A stretch of DNA of 64,000 bases from Salvator merianae (lineage: Eukaryota; Chordata; Lepidosauria; Squamata; Teiidae). How positions within the stretch are numbered: the stretch's first letter is position 1; each line of letters opens with the position of its first letter. Positions 1 to 11,233 of this stretch are shown here, in pieces. The stretch is taken from positions 8,004,481 through 8,068,480 of the forward strand of contig QVOM02000057.1 of assembly GCA_003586115.2 (NCBI GenBank), in the 5' to 3' direction. The translations under genes and the position numbers were made by a program. Below the pieces are notes generated by a model. That model made no database searches. It was not told the DNA's origin and saw nothing but the letters and a program-made list of their open reading frames with translations.

Positions 1-2271
1 TAAAAATGTTAGTTTATGAATTTTTGAACGTAGTGTATTTTTATATATCTTAAATAAACTTAAAAATTTTTAAAAAAGATATATGTGTTACAAGAATTTA
101 TTCATCAAGACCAAGCTGGATTCCTTCCCAAGAGACAAATGAAGGATAATATAAGAACTATAACTGATATTATAGAATACAAAGAGACTCATAATGAGGT
201 ACAAGCAGCATTAAACTTTTTAGATGTGGAAAAAGCCTTTGACAATTTGAAATGAAGCTTCATGTTTGATGTTTTAGATAAGATGAATTTTAGAGAGAAC
301 TTTACAAAATGGATTAAAGGAACACATTCAACTCAGTCAGCCCAACTCACAATTAATGATGAAGTTACACAAGAATTTCCAATTTAAAAAGGTACAAGAC
401 AAGGATGTCCACTTTCACACTTTTAGTTATATTGGCATTAGAGGTAATGAACAGAGCAATAAGACAAGAGACAATATTGAAGGTTTGAAGATTAAAAAAG
501 AAGAATACAGAATAAGAGCATTTGCAGACGATGTAGCGATTATTTTAAAAGACCCAAACAATACGACAAAAACAGTAAAACTTCTGATAGAGATGTATGG
601 GAAGGTGGCAGGTTTGAAAATTAATGAGAAAAAGACCAAAATATCAGTAAAGAATATGAGACAGAAGGAGCAAGAAGAACTTGGAAGAAAAACTGGATTT
701 CATATTGAAAAGAAAGTTAAATATTTAGGCATGTTGTTGACTAAACAAAATTTGGCATTGTATCAGAATAATTATGTGAAACTTTGGTCACAAATCAAGC
801 AAGATTTGGAAAGGTTGTTTAAACTGAGTTTATCCTTATTGGATAGAATTTCAGTCATAAAAATGAATGTATTGCCAAGAATGATGTTTTTGTTTCGATC
901 TATACAGGTAATAAATAATGAAGTGGTATTTAAGCAGTGGCAAAAGGATTTGACAAGATTTATACGATAAAATAAAAAGCCAAGAATACAATTTAAACTG
1001 ATGCAAGATTCAAAAGGAAGAGGAGGGTTGGGTCTCCCGAACTTAAAATTATATCATGCTGTTTGTTGCTTAAATTGGATTGCTAAATGGTTTTGGTTAA
1101 GAGACAAAAGATTGTCTCGGTTGGCACAGTTACTTATGGTACAACAAGGTAAAAGTAAATGCTGCTTTCAAGAATCATTATGTAAGACACGCTTTATGAA
1201 AAGTTTGGAACGAATACAAAAATAGACTATATATCAAAATACCAATGTGGGTTTCACCACATGAGGGCCTATTTAAAGAATCTGGGAGTAAAGACAGATG
1301 GACTAAATATGAAGAGGTGTTGAGTAAAAATAACGTAACAAACGAATTCTCTTTGAAAACAAGAGAGCAGTTAAATCAGGAGGGTTTGGAGGTACAATGG
1401 TTTATGTATGTGCAATTGGTGGATGTTTTTTAAGGAAGATAAAAGAAGGATGAACTTCAATTTACGAAGACAGAAATGGGAAGAAGATCTTAAGAGAGGG
1501 GTGCCACAGGGGCGCTGTATAAACTACTTCTGAAAACAGAATTAGAACAAGTTAAAGAATGTATGATAACATGGACTAAAAATTTTAACTATAATATCAT
1601 GATGGAACAATGGGAAAAACTTTTGTGAAATTTACTGTATGTTACAAGCTAAAAGAGAACATATGTTAAGATGATATATTGATGGCATTTAACACCTTAT
1701 AAAATTTCAAAAATGTCAAGTAAGTGTTGGAAATGTAAAAAGCAAGAAGGCACTTTTTATCATATGTGGTGGACTTGTGCAAAAGCAAAAAAAACTTGAG
1801 TGCAAATATCTATGTTTACGCAGATTTTAAAAATAAATATTCCTTTTAAACTGGAATTTAAGTTTGAGAGCGTTAATGTGTTATTGCCAAACATGGTAAC
1901 TGCAGCCAGAATTGTATATGCACAGAAATCGAAAGGGGACAAGATACCAAAATGATGGACCTTGCTGTGATGGATAAATTGACTAACTTATTGAGAAATA
2001 AGACAGTTGATAGGTTTTATAGAAACTGGAAACTCTTTATTGACTTTCTGCAAGAATTGGAGAATGGACTTGTGATTGCTGGATTTGAAGAGTGATGAGG
2101 AAAGAAGACAATCAGTGGAAGAAAAGATCTGAAAGTGATCAGAAGGGGTAAGAAACATGAAATATAGAAAAATCTTTGGAAGAAGGAGGAAGTCTAGGAA
2201 AAAAATGTTACTATATCAATTGTTGAACTTAATGTAAATTTTATATGTTTAAAATAATAATTAAAAAAAAA
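1..2271 (+). mobile_element. Decayed L1-type LINE, 3' part of ORF2
   Basis: Remnant of an L1-family non-LTR retrotransposon in sense orientation. Translating across frames shows reverse-transcriptase blocks in L1 order: a LDVEKAFDNL block near 225-255, a GTRQGCP block near 395-415, and FADD, a variant of the catalytic YADD box, near 520-535. At 1715-1790 the frame gives a Cys-rich C-terminal segment with CWKC, then [10 protein letters not shown], which I know from reptile L1s. Stops and frameshifts interrupt it (for example near 250 and 385), so it is inactive. It ends in an A-rich tail at about 2255-2271. The 5' end lies beyond the window. It sits in an ARHGEF11 intron, antisense to that gene, and abuts a CR1 remnant. 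Confidence 0.85.
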
Positions 2272-4760
2272 CAAGTTTGTAATGCACGATTTACCTTTGC
2301 AGAAACTGTGCTGATTTTCTTTCATCAATGCTTGGTCCGCTATATGAATAACGATTTTATCCTTAAATCTGGTTTCTATCACTTTACCTGGAACTGATGT
2401 TGACTGGTCCGTAATTTACTGGATCGCCCCTGGATCCATTTTAGACGACTGGTATTACCCTCCAGTCTTCAGGCACAGAGCCAGATTTTAGGGAAAGATT
2501 ATATATTTTTGCTAGAAGCTCAGCAATTTCACATTTGAGTTCTTTAAGAACTCTCGGAAGAATTCATTTAGCCTTTCTGCAATCCCCCTGTCCTGTGTAA
2601 TTATCCATTTCTGTCCATTATCATCTAATGGTCCAACTGCTTTTCTAGTTGGATTCCTATTTCTGATACACTCAAATAAATTGTTATTTTTCTTGATGTT
2701 CTTAGCAATGTGCTCCTCAAAATTTTTCTTAGCATTTCTGACTACTACCTTGCATTTGTTCTGCCAGAGTTTACGTTCTTTCCTGTTGTCCTCATTAGGA
2801 CAAGCCTTTCATTTTCTGAATGATCTTTCCTTGCTTTTAACAACTTCCCATACTGCAATTGTAAGCCACACTGGTGTCCTCTAGGACTTGGCAGCCCCCT
2901 TGCTTCTTTTAGGTATGCATTCTGAGTTTCCATTTTTATTTCCATGTATTTTGGAGTGACTGAACTTTCCCTTTCAATTTCCTTTTTATCATTTTCTCAT
3001 TTTGGGGAAGTTTCTCTTATGAAAGTTTAAAGTTCTCATGTTCAATTATATCAACACCTTACTAACAGTATTTAAGTTGAAGCTTATCGCATCGTGGTCA
3101 CTGTTCCCTATTGGATCAGTTATAGTGACATCTTGTACTAGATCCTGTGTATTACTTAGGATCAAGTCCAGGATTTCCTTTCCCCTGGTTGGTTCCACAA
3201 CCAGCTGCTCTAGGGAACAATTGTGTAACATATCTAGGAATTTTCTCTCTCTCTCATGAGTTGAACAAGAGTTCTATGTCCCCCATTATAACCATCCTTT
3301 CCTTTTTTGATGCCTCCTTGACCTCATTTTCCAAATGCTGGTCTCCTTTGGGAGGGTGAGAGCATGTCCCTAAAGTTAGACTTGGTTTCTGACCTGGTAC
3401 TGTTACCCACAATGCTTCTGTTGATAGGTCTGATTCACTTGGAAATTCTAGTTCATAAGATTCTATCTCGTCCTTAACATACAAGGCTACACTCCCTCAA
3501 TTCACCCTTTCCTGTCTCTCCTGTACAGTCTATAACCTGGGATCACTGTATCCCATTGGTTTTCATCAGTTCACCAGGTTTCAGTAATGCCAATAATATC
3601 AGTTTTTTTAATCCATTACTAAGCATTCCAACTCCCCTATTTTGGGTCGGAGGCTTCTGACATTTGCATATAGGCATTCGTATGCACTCTTCTGTTGAAA
3701 GTTCTGCCCTTTAGGATCATGTGCAATCATAGACTGCTTCTTGCATCTTTCTGCTGAATATTACTGACTAGTTTCCCACTCTCCTCACTCAACTGTGCAC
3801 TTTCACGAACCAGATGCTGCCCAGCTCCTGTCGCCTTTCCACCAGGGATCAGTTTCAAAGCTGCTCTGTGATCTGCAGTCTGGTTCCATCTTGGTTCAAG
3901 TGCACCCCATCCCTTTTGTACAGGATTGGCTTGTCCCAAAATGTTCCCCAGTTGCTGACATATCTAAACCCTTCCTCTTGACACCACTGCCTCATCCACG
4001 CATTGAGGCTCCTGAGCTCTGCCTGTCTAGCTGGCCCTGCGCATGGAACAGGTAGCATTAATGAGAATGCAACCTTGGAAGTCCTGATTTCAATCTTCTA
4101 CCTAACAACCTAAATTTGGCTTCCTGGACACCCCCACCCCCACTTAGCCTTTCTAACACTGTGGTACCAACATGTACCATGACCACTGGCTCCTCCCCCA
4201 GTGCTGTCTACCAAACCTATCTAGATGCTGCGTGATGTCCACAACCTTTGCACCCGGCAGGCAAGTCACCATGTGATCTACCCACTCATCACAAAGCCGT
4301 CTCTCTATATTTCTAATAACTGAATTGCCCGCTACAAGAACCCCCCCTCCCACCACCTGTGGAAGAGTATTCTTAGCGCAAAAGGATACAGGCACATCCT
4401 CTAAGGAAGGGGTCCCAGCTAAGGGAGCCTGACCCTCTTCCTCAGCCTGACGTCCTCCCCGCCTGAGACCTCCACTCTCCAAGGCAGCTGGAGGGCTGCA
4501 CACCGTGGAGTCGGATGCTCCCACTGCATCCCTGGAGGCCTCATTCTCATGCCTATCACTCTCCCTCTGCTTCTCCAGGTCTGCTACCTTGGCTTCAAGG
4601 GAAGAAACCCGTTCCCTGAGAGCCAGGAGCTCATTACACCAAGCACACACCCAGGACATCCGCCCAGCAGGCAGATCATCATACATATGACACTCCATGC
4701 AATACACTAGAAAGGCCCTCTCCCCCTGCTGGCTATCTACCTTCATTTCTCCTAAATTAT
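2272..4760 (-). mobile_element. Decayed CR1-type LINE (ORF1 plus endonuclease and start of RT)
   Basis: Read on the minus strand from about 4746 this is a CR1 retrotransposon. ORF1 starts with Met near 4746 and has a Cys-containing N-terminus, a coiled-coil-like stretch, then an SGNH-esterase-like part (GNSVIR near 4320; DGVHLN near 3905, in a shifted frame). Downstream, endonuclease blocks appear: STEALWV near 3400, VIMGD near 3275 and SDHDAISF near 3090. RT beginnings follow at 2640-2280, including VPEDWR near 2455 and a GKSCITNL block near 2300. Several frameshifts and stops make it non-functional. The RT breaks off exactly where the L1 A-tail begins, so the rest of the CR1 presumably lies beyond the L1, outside the window. 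Confidence 0.85.
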
Positions 4761-5524
4761 TTAAATTGTTTTATTTTAAAAAATGACTTAATATTTTAGT
4801 TTTAGTTACTATTTAGATTACTATTCTTTTTTCTTCAAATTATTTAAATTATTCCATTACTTTATTAAATAAAAAATGTTGCTACTTCTTTAAATTATTT
4901 AACTTTTTAAGTTTGTTTTTACTTTTTCTTACAATTTAATTTATTTTACTTTAAAAAAAAATTAAAATCTAAGCCAGTATTTTATTCTTTTGTCACAGTA
5001 TATATTGCTACACCTAACGGCGCAGGGGCCGCTTCTTCCTCTTTCTTGCAGCAGAAGTTCATCAGGGCTGGGACGAGGGACTTGTAATTCTAAGGGGTTG
5101 CCAAAGCCAACTGCCACTTTTAAATCAGTCTTCCTGTGTTCCAGCCATGTGGCACTGAAGGGCCCAGAGGATTTGTTCAGCAGATTTTTTTGGTGTTTTA
5201 CTTTAAGTCTGTTTTTCTGTCAAGAGACACCTGTGAAAAGTCTCTTCCCTGCCTTCTTCCCTGCAAGAGCCAAGGGGCCAAACCCTGATGCTTCCTGAGA
5301 TATGGGAAACTGGAGTTCCCACCCTCGGGCCTCCTTGTAGGCCTCCAGGCTGCCTGAGTCCACAAGATCCAATGGCTTTCTCCCCCTTGCCAAAAATCTG
5401 GCTTGCATGGAAGGCAGGGTGCCTGTCCGCACAAGACACGTTGCCCTGGCCGAGAGTGCCGGACTCCCTTCCTTGACCCCACCCTAGAAAGAAAAGACGG
5501 AAAGGAATCCCTCCCGCATCCTAC
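4761..5524. other. Intronic sequence, AT-rich then unique
   Basis: Positions 4761-4990 are A/T-rich, probably the CR1 5' flank. The remainder up to the next ARHGEF11 exon shows no exon-like blocks on either strand. Apparent open frames at 5198-5600 are read-through from the neighbouring exon. Confidence 0.6.
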
Positions 5525-5626
5525 CAAAGGACTTGGGTCCGCCTGAGAGAAGATGTAGCGAAGGAAAACACCCAGATGGGCCGGCCGCGTCTTCAACTTT
5601 GCGAGGTCCTGGAAGAGGGAGTCGCA
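5525..5626 (-). CDS. ARHGEF11: ARHGEF11 coding exon 13 (start of RGS-like domain)
   Basis: Phase 0 to phase 0, 34 codons, beginning CDSLFQDLAKLKTRPAHLG and ending in ADPSPL. This is the first helix region of the RGS-like domain that binds Galpha12/13. The acceptor reads cgtag and the donor gtagga on the minus strand. It is the last exon of this gene visible in the window. Confidence 0.95.
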
Positions 5627-5746
5627 CTACGTTGAGATTCAGCGAAGAGGGACAGAAGGAGGCATTTTGGTTACTAGAAACGGAAAAGAGGGTGATGTTG
5701 CTTCAAGCCCCCCCCCCCGCCCGCCAGCCCTTCCAGGGAGACGTAC

Positions 5747-5821
5747 CTCATTGTTAAAGTACCCTGGATCGTAATCCTCCTCAGGGCCAATGATAAGAGC
5801 CCTTGGTGTCCGGTCCAAACC
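5747..5821 (-). CDS. ARHGEF11: ARHGEF11 coding exon 12
   Basis: 25 codons, phase 0 at both ends, containing the acidic segment IIGPEEDYDPGYFNNE that precedes the RGS-like domain. Acceptor ccccag, donor gtacgt. A poly-C run at 5709-5718 lies just downstream in the intron. Confidence 0.95.
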
Positions 5822-6083
5822 CTGGGGAAGATCATTTTCAAGGTGAGGGAGGAAAGGGAAGGAAAATCAGACCCACAAAGTTCTCTCACCACAAAGCTGG
5901 AAAGGAGAAGCCCAGAAGGAGTGTGTGGAGGTAAAAGAAGGCTAAATCTCAGGCTTCCGTGCCCCAAGACCGCAGGAGATAATAAAAAAAGAGACCCTGA
6001 GACATGCCTCCAGGAAATAAGGCGGGAGGCCCAGCCATAGATACTGAAGGTGCAAAGCGGGAGGAGGCATCATCCACCCTCAC

Positions 6084-6221
6084 CTGGTCAGCAGGGGGGG
6101 AAAACGGGGAATCCGAAGCTTGACGCCGGTGGTGCTGAAACACCCGAGATGTGATCACTGGTGAGGTATGTGGGCTGTCCAGGCCAGGATCAGAAAGGAC
6201 GGAGTTCCGGTTCAGGGAGAT
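6084..6221 (-). CDS. ARHGEF11: ARHGEF11 coding exon 11
   Basis: 46 codons, phase 0. It encodes ISLNRNSVLSDPGLDSP, then a His/Arg patch (VFQHHRRQASD) and ends PPADQ. It belongs to the Ser-rich linker between the coiled-coil stretch and the RGS-like domain. Donor gtgagg. Confidence 0.95.
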
Positions 6222-6304
6222 CTAGGCCAAAGGAAGACGGTGTGATCCTGAAGCCCTCTTCCCCACGAGGCCTGAAGCACAGACAGCGCCCCTTCCACGC
6301 TTAC

Positions 6305-6381
6305 CTCACTCACAGAGGGGAAGCGGTCCGCGCCTGAGTCCAAACCGCTGTCGCTTTCCTGCGAATCCACTGAGAGGCGTC
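6305..6381 (-). CDS. ARHGEF11: ARHGEF11 coding exon 10
   Basis: 77 bp, enters in phase 1 and leaves in phase 0. Encodes GRLSVDSQESDSGLDSG and ends FPSVSE, a Ser/Asp-rich linker segment. Donor gtaagc. Confidence 0.95.
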
Positions 6382-6792
6382 CTGCGCAGCAGAGAAAACG
6401 TCATGAGAACTCAGCAGCATGCAGACAAAGGCATGCGCACCAAGACGGCTTGGTGGGAAAATGGAGGCATCCCTCTCTCAAGGAGGCAACGAGAGGTTTG
6501 GGGACTTTGCTGCCCTGGGCTACTGAGCATGCTTCCGCACCCAAACGACTGTGCCATTCTCTGCACACAGAAAACAAGCATCCCAGACTGACTTTCATTT
6601 GCACACAGGAACCTTTTCTTCCCTCCATCGTCATATAATGTAAACAACAGCCGAAGGAGAGATTACGGCACAGCCTGTCCGCCCTGTCACACAAGGGGCC
6701 TTCTCCATCACAAGGGACTCCCCAGTGCCCGAAAGCCAGAGCCACTGGCGCATCGCAGCCCATGGGCAGGAGGACACAGCAGCTCCACTCAC

Positions 6793-6847
6793 CATCAGTC
6801 ACCCGGGAGCTGACAGAGCTGGAGTCGCTGAAAGGCCGGCTCGGGTC
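6793..6847 (-). CDS. ARHGEF11: ARHGEF11 coding exon 9
   Basis: 55 bp, phase 0 in and phase 1 out, encoding DPSRPFSDSSSVSSRVTD. It is a short Ser-rich exon and the least conserved of the set, but both splice sites are standard (ctag acceptor, gtgagt donor) and it is needed to keep the frame into exon 10. Confidence 0.88.
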
Positions 6848-8047
6848 CTAGAAGGGAAACAGGCCCAGAGATGAGCACCATCCCGAGGGGGAGGAAACAG
6901 GCCCAGAGGCCAGTATGAATCAGAGCAAGGCAAGAGGCCTGAAGGCTCCCGGGCCCCAGGCTTGGGACAGAACAAAGCTGCTTCTCCCTTTTCTTGCCAA
7001 TTTGTATGTGTTCAGATTTATTTCACCTTTCCCAATCCACCTTGCTCCACAAAAGAGGCACAGCAGGGATTATTAACCTGCAGCCTGAGCACAAACCACG
7101 ACTAAAACCCACAATGGTCACTGATGCGTGTGGGGGGAAACCTGATCAATGCTCCATCCGTGTTCCTCCGTCCACCTGTCAAAATCCACCCTCTTCCCTC
7201 AGATCTGCTGAGGTCAATAATGCCCCCCCACACAGCTTTTGATCTCTGACTTCTCCTCAACCCACCCTCCCATATGCAAGCTCAGTCCTTAGTTTTCATC
7301 TGATCTTTGGGGAGACACAACAGGACTGAGCATATCTGAAACCAGGTAATTCTGCTTCATTGAGGCACACAGGCACGTCCTGGCCTGATCACAGCACCTC
7401 CTTCCCTTCAATGTTAGCTGCACTGGGCCCAGCAAAGTAACCCTGGATACCATAGAGAGTATTCTAGGAGTGCTCCCAGCAGCCCTGCCCCCCTCCCATT
7501 AGCTGCAGCCATTTTGGAATGATAGCCCTTGAACACCTCATATACCCAGGCCAAGTTTCCCACTGCCAAAGCTGCAGGCATTTGAGGAACACTTTCACAA
7601 TTCATCCAAATATATATACTACCTCGGCTGTCAGCTGTTTAAAATCTTACATTTGTCTAACATTAAAAATGGCTTCCCACAAATTATCTTTAGAAATACA
7701 ATAGATGCTTAGAAAAAGAGGCTTTTCAGGAAGGAAGAAGCTCAAAGCAGCCCAAGGAGGGGAAAGCACACACGCTGTCCGTCAGCTGCTGACCGGCCAC
7801 TGCGAAGCGGGCAAGGGGGCGGCGCTGCCGGAGGAAGGCATGGCGCGCCTGGCAACCCTGAAGGAGGAACCTCAGGCTGCGGCCCACGGCTGCAGACGCT
7901 GCTGGTTTCCACCAAAGGAGGGTTTCCGGGGAGCAGACACGTCCTGCGGAGGACCCAGGACTTTTGAGCACCTGCTGCTACCCAGAAGGCCCAAAGCACG
8001 TTGCCTGAGACAGCAGAGAACACTCTGTGCTCCCCCTGCCCACTCAC

Positions 8048-8167
8048 CACCAAGCCCCCTGACTCCTGGCGGATCTTGAGCTGCAGCTGGCTGACTCTAC
8101 GGCGGGCGCCCTCGATCTGTTCTTCGATCAGAGAGGCCGGGTTCCGGCTGTAGACCTCGTAGCAGCG
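8048..8167 (-). CDS. ARHGEF11: ARHGEF11 coding exon 8 (helical linker)
   Basis: 40 codons, phase 0. It encodes YEVYSRNPASLIEEQIEGAR followed by a basic, Gln/Leu-rich helix (RRVSQLQLKIRQE). It is likely part of the coiled-coil region after the PDZ domain. Acceptor cacag, donor gtgagt. Confidence 0.96.
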
Positions 8168-8942
8168 CTGTGCCGGGAGAGAAAAGCGAGGGAGAATAAA
8201 TTTTTAGACTCCTCTTAGGCAACGACCAACTTCCGTGACTAACTTGTGACGAGGCCGATTGGTTGATTTTCATTTTCAGCGTCAACAGGTAGCAATAATT
8301 ATCAGCCGGAGACGCTGTTGCCTTGGGTTTCCATTCCAGCAGCTGTTTTGCCCTCACTGCCTGCTACGTCCAAGGGCCCTTCCTCCAAGCATACAACAGA
8401 TCCGCTTAAGAAAGAAGGCAGACATGCTGCGGGGAGCAGGAGGGAGGCGGGGACGCTGTTTTCAAGCACCGATCCCAGCTGAAGCCCATCCGGGTGGCAT
8501 TCGGAATGCGCTTCTCCCACTAGGAGAAGGGAGACCGGGAAGCTGCCCAGGGAAAGAGGAAGGCCACTATACTGAAGCCCAAACAACAGGGCAGGAGAGC
8601 AAAGCTGAGTCGCTTTGGCCAGACGGAGCACCGGCTGCCCAGACCGTCTGGGCATCCAGACACCCCGAGCGCCGGTTGTGAATTCCGGAGGGATCATCCG
8701 CCGGACTTCCAGCTGATCCTAGGAAGGCATTCGGTGGGATCCCCTTTCTGGGGGCCCCAGCATCCCAATTCCCCCCTGGAGCTTTGGAAGAGCAAGAGCA
8801 CAGGGCTACCCAGCAGGCCCTGCGCAGGGACTGGGCAGAGAGGCCTCAGAAGGGCATTCCACTAGCGCCACCGAGGAAAGAGAGGAGACGTCAGCCGCCG
8901 CCACACCCGAGTCCGGCTGCACAGAGTGCTGCCCCAGCTCAC

Positions 8943-9014
8943 CTGCAGTTCTGCCTCCTCCTGCCTCAGCATGTTCCGGAGAATCTGCGCCGCGTGCTTC
9001 TGAACTTCGGGATC
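8943..9014 (-). CDS. ARHGEF11: ARHGEF11 coding exon 7 (helical linker)
   Basis: 24 codons, phase 0, encoding DPEVQKHAAQILRNMLRQEE and ending AELQ. It continues into exon 8 as one predicted helical segment. Acceptor ttctag, donor gtgagc. Confidence 0.96.
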
Positions 9015-9119
9015 CTAGAAGGTTTCCGAGGGCCAGTTAGGATGGCCCGGGGCTACTGCCCCAGGCCCGCAGGATCCACAGCACCCACCCTGCCCCGTCC
9101 AGGACGCCTGCCCCCATAC

Positions 9120-9298
9120 CTGCAATGGCCTTGGCCCTGTGATGCGCTCTGGCGGAGGCAACGGGGGCGGAGGTGGCAGAGGGGGGCACACGGGCAAGAC
9201 CTGCAGACCGCCTATCTGGTGTCCATCCTGGTGGGATCCTAGGAAGCCCACAGTAGCAGGAGGGGAGCCCAAAAGGGTGAGAGCAACGTAAGCACCAG
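9120..9298 (-). CDS. ARHGEF11: ARHGEF11 coding exon 6 (PDZ end and poly-Pro)
   Basis: 179 bp, phase 1 in, phase 0 out. It begins with the last PDZ strand (SGAYVALTLLGS). It continues through a variable Gly/His/Gln stretch into a proline-rich tract (PPLPPPPPLPPPERITGP) typical of ARHGEF11. The proline run could bind SH3 or WW domains (inference). Confidence 0.96.
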
Positions 9299-9847
9299 CT
9301 TGAAGGAGCAGAGAAGGGAAGGGAGGTAAAGGAAAAAGAGACGGAAAGACAGAGGGCATTAAAACAGGAGCCGGAAGGACCTTCCCTACTGTCCCACAGG
9401 AATGCAGACTTGGCACCTCCCTTGCAAGCCCCCAGCCCAGAAGACTGCAGGGGAACAGAGGCAAAGGCCTCCTTGCAGGGACGGGTCTCCAGCTCATGCT
9501 GATGGAAAGAGCAGCAACTTCGGGCTGCCCTGCCCTGCCAAATCCCTCCAGCCCAATAACCTTCTCACCCCCCATTTGTTTCCTTTTCACCCCAGTTCTG
9601 CAGCCCCATGGCTTGGAAATATCCTCCCATAGGGGGAGGACCAGATTTCCTCCCTGCTGCTGGAATCCGACAATGGTCAGTTTTATTGCGGCTGCTGCCA
9701 CTGTTGCATGTGGCCGTTATGGGTGTCATTATGCCCATTTCTTTCTCTGCTCCTAACAGTTTTGATTCTTAATTTTTTTTGCAAATCATTTATAGAGTTA
9801 ACTGGCTGAGCCTCCCAATTCTGGCAACACTCCTGACACCCACTCAC

Positions 9848-9905
9848 ATTTGATGAGCTTCACAACTTCCAGATGGGAGCTGTTGGTCACCATTGTCCCG
9901 TTCAC
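9848..9905 (-). CDS. ARHGEF11: ARHGEF11 coding exon 5 (PDZ)
   Basis: 58 bp encoding VNGTMVTNSSHLEVVKLIKS, the second PDZ helix region whose His (in SSHLEVV) contacts the peptide ligand in class I PDZ domains. Phase 0 in, phase 1 out. Confidence 0.97.
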
Positions 9906-10083
9906 CTAGCACGAGAAGAGAGTTCGTCTAGAACAAGTTTCCTGGCTCAGCCACATCCATCCCCATGTTCGGCAGATCCACAGCTGACATTCTCTTCCAC
10001 TGCCTGCCCGAATAAACCCTCACCCTGCCAGAAGGGGAACTTAGTCACACCACTGTAGTTCTGGAAGAGTCGCAGTTACTCAC

Positions 10084-10133
10084 TTTGACAATTCGGTCCC
10101 CCTCCTGCACGCCAGCTTTCATTGCCGCTCCAC
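10084..10133 (-). CDS. ARHGEF11: ARHGEF11 coding exon 4 (PDZ)
   Basis: 50 bp encoding GGAAMKAGVQEGDRIVK, the conserved PDZ turn A-x-x-A-G-V-x-x-G-D-x-I. Acceptor ctgcag; donor gtgagt. Confidence 0.97.
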
Positions 10134-10266
10134 CTGCAGAACCAGCAGCCCAAAAGAGAAGTTAGGCATTCAGTTGCCAGCCAAGGAGGGGCACAGCTGC
10201 CTGGCAGTCTGTGGGGCAAGAGGAAGGCAGAGTCGAGGCCCTGCCCCCCCCCCAATTGGAGCTTAC

Positions 10267-10365
10267 CTGGCCGGACGGACTGCACCAAGACAATCCTGTC
10301 CCCGCTGACCGTGAAGCCAAAGCCATGCTGGTCTTTCTGGATGATGACGCAGCGTTGCACCAAGC
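10267..10365 (-). CDS. ARHGEF11: ARHGEF11 coding exon 3 (PDZ start)
   Basis: 99 bp encoding GLVQRCVIIQKDQHGFGFTV and then SGDRIVLVQSVRPG. GFGF is the carboxylate-binding loop of the PDZ domain, which binds C-terminal tails such as that of plexin-B. Phase 1 at both ends; donor gtaagc. Confidence 0.98.
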
Positions 10366-11141
10366 CTTGGAAAAGAGCAAAAAGCAAGAGGCAAGCAAAC
10401 AGTGAACAAGACGTTGTGCTCGTCTGGCTCCCAGCACCTGTGGGTCGCCCAGAACCACTACGGCCACTTCCGCACCGCAACAAAACCATCTGTCTCAGGG
10501 TCACCCTGGCTGAGCCAGGCCTGGCGCCCGGGCCTTTGGCATCATGGCCTGCTCTGCAACCCTCCCAAAACCGGCTGGATTAGCCTCCAGTGACTCCCCC
10601 GCATAACTCCCTCTGACATCAGCCTGTGGTAGGAACAGAGAGCAGCAATGAACATCAGATTTGTAACATTTCAATGCTGCAGAACATAAACAGGAATTCT
10701 GAGGAGCATCCCAGCAAAGGGATCATCCCAGAGGCATTCCAGATTTTGCAGTGGGAAGGGAACCAGCGGAGCATCATGGGCCAAAGATCTGGCAACACCA
10801 GTTAAAAAGAAAGAGTTGCACATTCATGGTCGTTGATTTAGGCGTGGCGGGGGACTGGGCCAAGCACCCTTTTCCCAGCACCCACAAAGGTGGAGAGAAC
10901 AAGGAGTCGTCAGGGAGGCAGGAGAAGTTCTCCTCCAGCTGTCAATCAACAGGGATCAGAGCTGACAGCAGACGCGTGAAGAGGAGGCGGGATGAGCGTC
11001 CTTTTGCTTCCCTGCTCGCCCCGCCTGAGATTTCCCATTGGCTCCCCTGACTGTGTGTGACGGAGAAGCCAGAAGGCGAGGGGCTACCACCACCGGGCCT
11101 CCGCGCCAGAAGGCTGGCACGCTTGCCTCCGGAGGGATCAC

Positions 11142-11233
11142 CTGTGGTTTCGCTGGAGTCTGAGGGCTGCCGCCGGTGTCCAGGGGATCGCCGCTCTGGA
11201 GCCGAGTCACCCAAAGACGACAGGGAGCTTAGC
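11142..11233 (-). CDS. ARHGEF11: ARHGEF11 coding exon 2
   Basis: 92 bp encoding LSSLSSLGDSAPERRSPGH, then RRQPSDSSETT, the basic and Ser-rich leader of ARHGEF11. Joins exon 1 by completing an Arg codon (AG|G). Acceptor gtgcag, donor gtgatc (weaker than the others). Confidence 0.95.
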
